A stretch of 30,386 nt of DNA from CAZTJA01 sp964613745 (GTDB lineage: Bacteria; Desulfobacterota; Desulfomonilia; Desulfomonilales; Desulfomonilaceae). The number at the start of each line of letters is the position of its first letter. The stretch's first letter is position 1. Positions 1 to 5,145 of the stretch are shown one piece after another. The notes beneath the pieces were generated by a model. It saw nothing but the letters and a program-made list of their open reading frames with translations. It made no database searches and was not told the DNA's origin. The stretch covers positions 1 through 30,386 of the forward strand of contig CAZTJA010000030.1 in the NCBI GenBank assembly GCA_964613745.1, in the 5' to 3' direction. The position numbers and the translations under genes are program-made.

Positions 1-590
1 GTGGTAACCCTGTCCTGAAAATCGTGAGTTGTGCAAATAGAAGGATAGAAGTCTCTTGATGTTTCCAGGTTGTGGTTGAATCGAGTTACACCCGCTTTTT
101 TCAAATCAGTGGCTCTCTCGTCGGTCAGAAAACCTAAGGAGGCATCAAGGAGAATATCGATTTTTGAATGAACGTTGCTGAGTGAATCGACTAGAGAGGC
201 AAATTCTGCATCTGAAAGGGCTCCGCCGCTGGTGACCGTGCAAAACCGACATGCTCCCGCAGATTTGGCCTTCTCCGCAGCACGGAGGATTTCTTCGGAG
301 CCTTTCAGTCCGTACGTTTCGCAAGAGGAGTTGTGGTGACCGGATTGAGCGCAGAACGCACAATCTTCACTGCACAGTCCCGATCGGGCATTTATGAGCG
401 AACATGAATCAAATTGATTGCCTTTGAATGCAAAACGAATACGGTCGGCAGTTGCCAATAATTCGGACAGCAGATGGTCGGGAATATCACATAGCTTTTC
501 CAGATCCGTTTTTTGAACCTGAACATCCGCAAATATATTTTCTTCAATTTCACGGAGCAATCCCAGATAGAGCGAATCTTGCCTACACAT
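1..590 (-). CDS. bioB: Biotin synthase, 3' end cut by window edge
   Basis: Radical-SAM enzyme that inserts sulfur into dethiobiotin in the last step of biotin synthesis; cytoplasmic. About 196 N-terminal residues are present out of the usual 320-350. The radical-SAM triad C73-x3-C77-x2-C80 sits in the BioB context NARSGLCSEDCAFCAQSG, followed by the ETYGLKG stretch typical of the family. The ATG at 588-590 has a perfect AGGAGG at 595-600, four bases away. The gene diverges from the hsp20 genes and has its own promoter candidate. No other biotin gene is visible, so operon membership lies outside the window. Family assignment is secure; the C-terminal cysteine and arginine of the auxiliary cluster cannot be checked because that part is missing. 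Confidence 0.95.
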   Translation of the reverse strand, partial: MCRQDSLYLGLLREIEENIFADVQVQKTDLEKLCDIPDHLLSELLATADRIRFAFKGNQFDSCSLINARSGLCSEDCAFCAQSGHHNSSCETYGLKGSEEILRAAEKAKSAGACRFCTVTSGGALSDAEFASLVDSLSNVHSKIDILLDASLGFLTDERATDLKKAGVTRFNHNLETSRDFYPSICTTHDFQDRVT

Positions 591-614
591 AAAGCCTCCT
601 AAATTGCTATTGGT

Positions 615-643
615 TTTATAGCTGCAATGAACGCTAAAATCCA
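615..643 (-). promoter_or_regulatory. Candidate sigma-70 promoter for bioB
   Basis: On the minus strand TGGATT (638-643) and TATAAA (615-620) are separated by 17 bases. The -10 matches consensus at five of six positions and the -35 at three. Transcription would start about 18 bases before the bioB start codon. I saw no convincing BirA-type inverted repeat here. Confidence 0.4.
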
Positions 644-708
644 GCACCAATTCACTTGACAACTCCAAAAACATGACCAGTACAGGTACGATGGACTTGA
701 CAGGTAGG

Positions 709-743
709 TCTCTCCCAATCCTTTTCCACGTCAAAAGGAGAGA
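709..743 (+). promoter_or_regulatory. SD-sequestering hairpin before hsp20-1 (candidate RNA thermometer)
   Basis: TCTCTCC (709-715) is perfectly complementary to GGAGAGA (737-743), which contains the Shine-Dalgarno of the first Hsp20 gene. Inside it TTTT (722-725) pairs with AAAA (733-736) around a 7-base loop, leaving a 6-base one-sided bulge at 716-721. An alternative fold pairs CCTTTT (720-725) with AAAAGG (733-738), which also hides the SD. An imperfect SD-masking stem before a small heat-shock gene is the layout of ROSE/fourU thermometers. The pairing is seen in the sequence; the thermosensing role is inferred. Confidence 0.5.
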
Positions 744-747
744 AGTC

Positions 748-1131
748 ATGCTACACGAATTCGATCTCGATTGGTTTGACTTGGATATGAGTAGACTTGA
801 TACTTTAACCTTGTCCCGAGAGATTCCGCCGTTTACACGCACTGCACCGTCCTACCTACAAATTCGAGAAGAAGCCGACCACTTTATCGTGACTGTTGCT
901 TTACCAGGTGCCCGCCCTGACAACATTCAGATAGAAACTCTGGGCCGGTTTTTATACATAAGAGCCGAGAGAAAGTCGGATTGTCCTGATGAGGTCATCT
1001 TTCTGAAGAGGGAGCGTGTGACGGGTTACTTTATCCGGACGATACAGATGCCCGAAAAGGTGATACCTGATGACATTGAATGGGTTTATTTGCGAGGTTT
1101 AATCACTATCAGACTTCTAAGATCGGTTTAA
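748..1131 (+). CDS. Small heat-shock protein (Hsp20/alpha-crystallin), copy 1
   Basis: ATP-independent holdase that binds unfolding proteins. The 127-residue product has an alpha-crystallin domain from about residue 36: VTVALPGARPDNI, then LGRFLYIRAERK, then GYFIRTIQMPEKV, ending in a beta-9-like YLRGLITIRLL. The ATG at 748 is chosen over an in-frame ATG at 673 because AAAAGGAG lies just before it and the 25 extra residues do not resemble the family. The protein ends right after the domain and lacks the C-terminal I-x-I tail used for oligomer assembly, unlike its neighbour. Only 40 bases separate it from the second Hsp20 gene, so the two are probably cotranscribed. A TTGACA at 656-661 could be a -35, but no good -10 accompanies it. 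Confidence 0.88.
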   Translation: MLHEFDLDWFDLDMSRLDTLTLSREIPPFTRTAPSYLQIREEADHFIVTVALPGARPDNIQIETLGRFLYIRAERKSDCPDEVIFLKRERVTGYFIRTIQMPEKVIPDDIEWVYLRGLITIRLLRSV

Positions 1132-1147
1132 GCAATGTGTGATCATG

Positions 1148-1165
1148 CTCCTTTAGCGAAAGGAG
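1148..1165 (+). promoter_or_regulatory. Perfect SD-sequestering hairpin before hsp20-2 (candidate RNA thermometer)
   Basis: CTCCTTT (1148-1154) and AAAGGAG (1159-1165) form an uninterrupted 7-bp stem closed by an AGCG tetraloop. The 3' arm is the entire Shine-Dalgarno of the second Hsp20 gene, six bases before its ATG at 1172. The element lies in the 40-base gap between the two Hsp20 genes, so it could set the relative output of copy 2 within one transcript. A short, U/A-rich stem that melts on warming fits a thermometer, but this is inferred. Confidence 0.55.
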
Positions 1166-1171
1166 AAAGTT

Positions 1172-1552
1172 ATGAAAAGTTTCGGTCTTTTGGCTTCCAG
1201 AGATTTTGTTTTCATCAAACCACGCCAATTTAACTATATACCAGCTACCGATGTTTTTGAGACTACCGATTCGATCACCATTGTAATGGATGTTCCGGGA
1301 ATTGATCTTGATAAAGTCAGAATCGAAATTCTTGGAGATCTCATGACGTTTTCGGGTCCGATTTCTCCGAATAGCGGAGGTGACGGTAATGAGATTGTTT
1401 CAGAAATCCCGGATGGGACATATTTCAGAAGATTCAAACTTTTTGATGGAATAGATCGCAGAGAAATTGTGGCTAATTTGAAGGACGGGGTCTTGAAGAT
1501 ACATCTCCCAAAATCAAAAAAGGAGCAGGTAAAATTTATCCCTATTGGTTGA
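1172..1552 (+). CDS. Small heat-shock protein (Hsp20/alpha-crystallin), copy 2
   Basis: ATP-independent chaperone of 126 residues. The alpha-crystallin domain runs from about residue 25: VMDVPGIDLDKVRIEI, then GTYFRRFKLFDGIDR, then the signature LKDGVLKIHLPK. The C-terminus contains an I-P-I tripeptide (I-x-I motif), the usual anchor for oligomerisation, which copy 1 lacks. The two copies are clearly diverged paralogues, so mixed oligomers or division of labour are possible. The ATG has AAAGGAG at 1159-1165, which is masked by the preceding hairpin. The gene is followed 145 bases later by the RpoH-type sigma factor that usually controls such genes. Confidence 0.9.
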   Translation: MKSFGLLASRDFVFIKPRQFNYIPATDVFETTDSITIVMDVPGIDLDKVRIEILGDLMTFSGPISPNSGGDGNEIVSEIPDGTYFRRFKLFDGIDRREIVANLKDGVLKIHLPKSKKEQVKFIPIG

Positions 1553-1697
1553 ACCGAGCAATTGGATTGCAGTTGATCGTATCAAAACATCGGTTCTAAA
1601 TGGAACTTTATGTTACGCCTGTTGACAATAATGTTGGAGATGATTAACTCAAACTGCGTTGGTTTGTTCTCATGACGCATTTGATTGGAGGACATGA

Positions 1698-2546
1698 ATG
1701 AATTATCCCGTATTGTCGAACCAGATCGACAGTTTCTTGACTCAGGTGAGGTCGATAAAGCCTTTAACACCGGAGCGAGAATTCGAACTGGCTGTGCAAT
1801 ACAAGAATACAGGGAACATAGAAGCGGCTCATGAAATGGTGATCTCGCATCTCCCATTCGTGGTCAAAATTGCTTTCCAATATAGACACTACATGATTCC
1901 CGTTCAGGATTTGATACAGGAAGGGTCAATAGGGCTCATGAAAGCCGTGAAGCGGTTTGATCCGTACAAAGGCTATCGTTTGGTGTCCTTTGCCGTCTGG
2001 TGGATAAAAGCATACATAAAAAACTTCATTCTTAAGTCGTGGAATCTCGTGAAGCTTGGAACAACGCAGGCTCAACGCAAATTATTTTTCCGGATGGGGG
2101 ATATCGGCGAACAAGTCGACAGTGAAGCACGAGAAGCTAAAATTGACGAACTCGCCCGAGAGCTGAAAGTCAAATCGGACGAAGTCATCGAAATGGAAGC
2201 CCGAGTAAAGGCCAGAGAATGGTCCTTGAACGAAACCGTGGGAGAAGACAAAGATCTCACGGGTTTGGAAATGTTGCCGGATGCATCCCCTGACCAAGAG
2301 ACCAAGCTGATTGAAATGGAGAGCGAGCTTGAGCTTAATGAGGCAACTGCCAAGGCATTAAAAAAGCTCGATTCTCGTGAACGATTCATTATATCCAAGA
2401 GATTTATGGATGATTCTCCGTGGACCTTACAAAAGCTCGGAGACCATTTTGGGACAAGCAGAGAACGAATTAGACAACTTGAAAAACGTGCCCTCAACAA
2501 ACTCAAGTTGGAGCTTTCTCCCCAATTTCTTCCCGCTGCAATCTAA
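1698..2546 (+). CDS. rpoH: RNA polymerase heat-shock sigma factor (sigma-32 type)
   Basis: Group 3 sigma-70-family factor of 282 residues, nearly the length of E. coli RpoH (284). Region 2 is recognisable from DLIQEGSIGLMKAVKRFDP through YRLVSFAVWWIKAYI. It is followed by the RpoH-box-like TQAQRKLFFRM at about residues 123-133, which separates it from housekeeping sigmas. Region 4 ends in the helix-turn-helix WTLQKLGDHFGTSRERIRQ. The ATG at 1698 follows TTGGAGGAC with good spacing. A TTGACA at 1622-1627 may be a -35 but lacks a clear -10. Adjacency to two Hsp20 genes supports a heat-shock role. The gene ends just before a strong hairpin. A specialised paralogue rather than the sole RpoH cannot be excluded. 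Confidence 0.9.
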   Translation: MNYPVLSNQIDSFLTQVRSIKPLTPEREFELAVQYKNTGNIEAAHEMVISHLPFVVKIAFQYRHYMIPVQDLIQEGSIGLMKAVKRFDPYKGYRLVSFAVWWIKAYIKNFILKSWNLVKLGTTQAQRKLFFRMGDIGEQVDSEAREAKIDELARELKVKSDEVIEMEARVKAREWSLNETVGEDKDLTGLEMLPDASPDQETKLIEMESELELNEATAKALKKLDSRERFIISKRFMDDSPWTLQKLGDHFGTSRERIRQLEKRALNKLKLELSPQFLPAAI

Positions 2547-2549
2547 CTA

Positions 2550-2575
2550 ATCAGGTCGGATTTTCCCGACCTGAT
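2550..2575 (+). terminator. Terminator-like hairpin after rpoH
   Basis: ATCAGGTCGG (2550-2559) and CCGACCTGAT (2566-2575) make a perfect 10-bp stem with a 6-base loop, four bases after the rpoH stop codon. Only a broken T-tract follows (TTGTACTT), so it may be a weak intrinsic terminator or a 3'-end stabiliser. Confidence 0.65.
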
Positions 2576-2610
2576 TTGTACTTATCCCCCATTCCTAATG
2601 TAGCACGGTA

Positions 2611-2639
2611 TTGACATTCACGTTTCTACGGGTTATTTC
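2611..2639 (+). promoter_or_regulatory. Weak promoter candidate for the DUF1615-like gene
   Basis: TTGACA (2611-2616) is a perfect -35. TATTTC (2634-2639), 17 bases later, matches the -10 at only its first three positions. The position, just after the rpoH terminator and 20 bases before the next ATG, supports it. Confidence 0.3.
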
Positions 2640-2659
2640 CTCGAAAGACGTGATCGAAG

Positions 2660-4045
2660 ATGTCAAACTATGGCTTTAATATGATTCAATTCAGGATATT
2701 TTCCATAATTTCATTAACGTTCGTATTTGGATCCTATACCTTTTCTTCGGACTTGAAGATAAAAACCGATGATTATTTCCCCCATTCCTCAGCAGAAGTG
2801 GAAGTGGTTTCCGCAGCAGTTCCTCAAATTCAAAAGAATGATTTCACAGATATTATCAAACAAAGGCAGTCTCTTTACCGAGGCGAACTTGCCGAGGAGG
2901 AACTGGCGGCGGCGGCTTGTCTGCAGCAAATGGATAGAGAATCCGCTGCCCGTTGGACGGCTTCCTTCATTTCCTGCAAACCATGGAATTGTCCCATTCG
3001 GAACCAGCGACAATGGATTGAAGCGATAATATATGCTGTTGAAAAGAATGGGATTCCTCTATGCAAAGAAATAATTGGGCTGACTGCCGGCATTATAGCA
3101 ATAGAATCCGGATTTCATGTGGACCCTCCGGCAATTGATCCCGGCAGAGGTGAAACGCTCGCGAATTTGCTGGATAGAGCGGAGCAGGAGGTATTACAAA
3201 AATATGGGACATTAATGTCGATTCCGCCCGTTCCGCAGCTCTATCAAAGCTACAAAGATCGGTATTACCAAAAATTGGCGGCCTGCAGAACCGAAGGTGA
3301 CATAGAGAAGGTTGCCGGGTACATGGCTGATGATCTCCGGAAGGATATAGCTGTTTTTCCTGAGGTAGTACGAAAGGTTATCGATCGCGAGATTGATAAA
3401 CTGGCGAATATCGTGCGCACAAAAGGTTCTATGCAACTCAATTTTCCGAGAGCACGAGAACTGATGTTGTTACGTGGAGAAGTATTTTCCGATAGGGAAC
3501 TCCTAGAATACGTTTACACCATGAATGGCGGGGTTGACGTTGGGGTTGCGGCGCTCAAACCAATGTTTCTTCAATACGCCGCTCGATACGGCTCAGCAAA
3601 CCTGAGCTGGTTATTTTTCGTTGGCATGGATTACCATTACGGGCCTTTCTCAAGCCGGAATATGATGGAACAGGTCCGCATTCGAGACCTCTCAGGAATC
3701 AAGCTGAACATTGACGGCGATTTCTTAAACTATGACGAGAAAGGGCATCCCGGAAGTAAAGAATCTCAGACACTGAAAACAGCATTAAACCTGTTTCCTA
3801 AGTTTAATAAAACTCTGGTGCATGAAGCTTTTCTCCTGGAAAAGACACCTTTTTATGCTTACACGGATGTGCATAAAGCAATTGCAAGCTCCCACAAGGA
3901 ACGCTTCGGAGACACTCCTTTTGCGGTCATCGGTGAACTGACGATGAACGGTTCCGCACAACTTAAACACGGTTTAACCTGGAAGACCCGCCGATATCTC
4001 AATAAACTCGACAAAATGCTCAATGCACTACCGTGGGATCAATAG
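2660..4045 (+). CDS. DUF1615-like exported protein with lysozyme-like motif
   Basis: A 461-residue protein with an N-terminal hydrophobic segment at about residues 10-27 that should act as a signal peptide or anchor. I match it from memory to the DUF1615 family of envelope proteins. The supporting segments are an IIAIESGF motif (E149), a KGSMQLNF stretch, the FVGMDYHYGPFSSRN region that parallels the family's FADFNAG-x-YASRN, and a following NIDGDFLNYDEKG. The ESGF glutamate plus a later Gly-x-Met-Gln resembles lytic transglycosylases, so peptidoglycan cleavage is possible, but no function is established. The usual lipobox cysteine is not seen. The SD before the ATG is weak; a second in-frame ATG lies seven codons on. 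It stands alone between rpoH and a small exported protein. Confidence 0.65.
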   Translation: MSNYGFNMIQFRIFSIISLTFVFGSYTFSSDLKIKTDDYFPHSSAEVEVVSAAVPQIQKNDFTDIIKQRQSLYRGELAEEELAAAACLQQMDRESAARWTASFISCKPWNCPIRNQRQWIEAIIYAVEKNGIPLCKEIIGLTAGIIAIESGFHVDPPAIDPGRGETLANLLDRAEQEVLQKYGTLMSIPPVPQLYQSYKDRYYQKLAACRTEGDIEKVAGYMADDLRKDIAVFPEVVRKVIDREIDKLANIVRTKGSMQLNFPRARELMLLRGEVFSDRELLEYVYTMNGGVDVGVAALKPMFLQYAARYGSANLSWLFFVGMDYHYGPFSSRNMMEQVRIRDLSGIKLNIDGDFLNYDEKGHPGSKESQTLKTALNLFPKFNKTLVHEAFLLEKTPFYAYTDVHKAIASSHKERFGDTPFAVIGELTMNGSAQLKHGLTWKTRRYLNKLDKMLNALPWDQ

Positions 4046-4093
4046 CCCGTATGCTCGATATCTATTGACAATCTGTTGAGTTAATGTCATTTT

Positions 4094-4122
4094 TGATTCA
4101 AATCTAATCATGTTACTATTAT
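4094..4122 (+). promoter_or_regulatory. Strong sigma-70 promoter candidate
   Basis: TTGATT (4094-4099) and TATTAT (4117-4122) are exactly 17 bases apart, matching consensus at four and five of six positions. It lies about 44 bases before the GTG start of the small exported protein at 4166. Confidence 0.55.
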
Positions 4123-4165
4123 AAGAGCCGGACCAAACGTTTTGTTGTAGATTACCGGGTAGACC

Positions 4166-4417
4166 GTGCGAAACAACACACTCATAGCTATTTGCATAGT
4201 ACTGTTATCCATGTCCATGTTTTCAGGACTTGCTGAAGCCAAGGATGATTCCGCAGGTTTGAGCGCAGCGATCCATGAAGAAAACTCCATCGTAGCAAGT
4301 GTTTTGTACATACCTTATATGGTTTTCTACGTACCGGTTCGAATTATTGAGGGCTTGATCAATCCTCAACCTACAACTCAGTCCACTGTGCCTCCCGTTG
4401 CCCACAAAGCGCATTAG
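4166..4417 (+). CDS. Small exported protein of unknown function
   Basis: I do not recognise this 83-residue protein. Residues 1-26 form a textbook signal peptide: positive start MRNN, hydrophobic core IAICIVLLSMSMF, and an AEA|K cleavage site. The mature part of about 57 residues has a second apolar, aromatic stretch (SVLYIPYMVFYVPVRII, about residues 46-62) that could lie on or in a membrane, and ends in a Pro/Thr/Gln-rich tail with HKAH. It starts with GTG and has only a weak SD, but a good promoter stands upstream. It is probably periplasmic or membrane-associated. Confidence 0.6.
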   Translation: MRNNTLIAICIVLLSMSMFSGLAEAKDDSAGLSAAIHEENSIVASVLYIPYMVFYVPVRIIEGLINPQPTTQSTVPPVAHKAH

Positions 4418-4541
4418 AGATTCCTACAGACTACAGGAAAAGCTACAAACTATACATGTAAGGTTCAGATTATTGTGATTGCCGACGGTTCGATGTGAGT
4501 CTATATGTGGGGCTGCGATGTGAAGCGCTGAGAAGGAGATA

Positions 4542-4628
4542 ATGGATCTTAAAGGTATTCGCAACAGGATTGTGCCTGCACAATCACTGTTGCCCTATAT
4601 TTCCGAAGAAATCAGCCTTCTAAAATAG
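4542..4628 (+). CDS. Possible 28-codon small ORF with strong SD
   Basis: ATG at 4542 is preceded by AGAAGGAGATA, one of the best Shine-Dalgarno sequences in the window, and opens a 28-codon frame ending in TAG at 4628. The product begins MDLKGIRNR and is basic at first, then apolar and acidic. It overlaps the 3' end of the opposing MerR gene by 17 bases and contains a long inverted repeat. I cannot assign a function; it could be chance. Confidence 0.25.
   Translation: MDLKGIRNRIVPAQSLLPYISEEISLLK
4561..4593. repeat. 33-bp inverted repeat in the MerR-gene 3' region
   Basis: GCAACAG+GATTGTG (4561-4574) pairs with CACAATC+CTGTTGC (4579-4585 and 4587-4593). This gives 14 bp with one bulged A at 4586 and a 4-base CCTG loop. 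It lies 19 bases beyond the stop of the MerR gene (minus strand), where a terminator for the rpmI-to-MerR operon would be expected. No T-run follows on either strand, so it is not a standard intrinsic terminator. Confidence 0.6.
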
Positions 4629-5040
4629 AACGTAGCTCTTTAAGCTCTTTTTTGATTTCGATCAAGATTTCTCGATAATCGGCGTGTTCCAAAGAAGATG
4701 AGTTGTCGTTTTTGATTTCTGCGGTTTCAAGTTCTTCTTTTACTTTACCGGTTTTAGCTGGTTTTTTGGCCTTTTTTTCGGCTGCGGACTGCTTTTTCAT
4801 TTCCTGCAGTCTCTTTTTTGCGCCTGCGATAGTGAATTTTTCATCATAAAGGAGATGCTTAATTTCAAGAAGAAGTTCTAAATCTCTTTTATGATACAAT
4901 CTTTGCCGCGCTCGGGTTCGAGTCGGTTTCAAGATTTTAAATTCAGTTTCCCAATACCTAAGGACATAAGGTTCCACATTCAGGATTTCGCTGACTTCAC
5001 CGATTTTGAAGTACTGTTTCTCCGGAATTGCGATAGTCAT
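4612..5040 (-). CDS. MerR-family transcriptional regulator downstream of pheT
   Basis: A 142-residue DNA-binding protein. The N-terminal winged helix of the MerR type runs over about residues 10-75: YFKIGEVSEILNVEPYVLRYWE, then the wing with RQRLYHKRDLELL, then FTIAGAKKRL. The remainder is a Lys/Glu-rich linker and a coiled-coil-like C-terminus (ILIEIKKELKELRSIL). There is no effector-binding domain or metal-binding cysteine set, so it is probably not a metal sensor. The ATG at 5038-5040 is chosen over an upstream TTG because of a GAGGGG SD and because KIGEVS starts at the normal distance. Regulators of this type next to pheST are common in Desulfobacterota; the target is unknown. Confidence 0.85.
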   Translation of the reverse strand: MTIAIPEKQYFKIGEVSEILNVEPYVLRYWETEFKILKPTRTRARQRLYHKRDLELLLEIKHLLYDEKFTIAGAKKRLQEMKKQSAAEKKAKKPAKTGKVKEELETAEIKNDNSSSLEHADYREILIEIKKELKELRSILEG

Positions 5041-5145
5041 AATTCGACCACCCCTCACAAATGAGAATCCAATCCGACCGGATCCTTCAGCAGCCTGAAG
5101 ATAGCCGGTTCTCTGATCCTCCAATCAGTCCCGAGACTACACGAA

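Noticed and set aside
696..719. Sigma-32-like promoter (CTTGA, 13 bases, CCCAAT) before hsp20-1
   Set aside because: The match is partial, and a start point near 726 would exclude the 5' arm of the SD-masking hairpin and leave almost no leader. An upstream start seems more consistent, so I did not list it as a feature.
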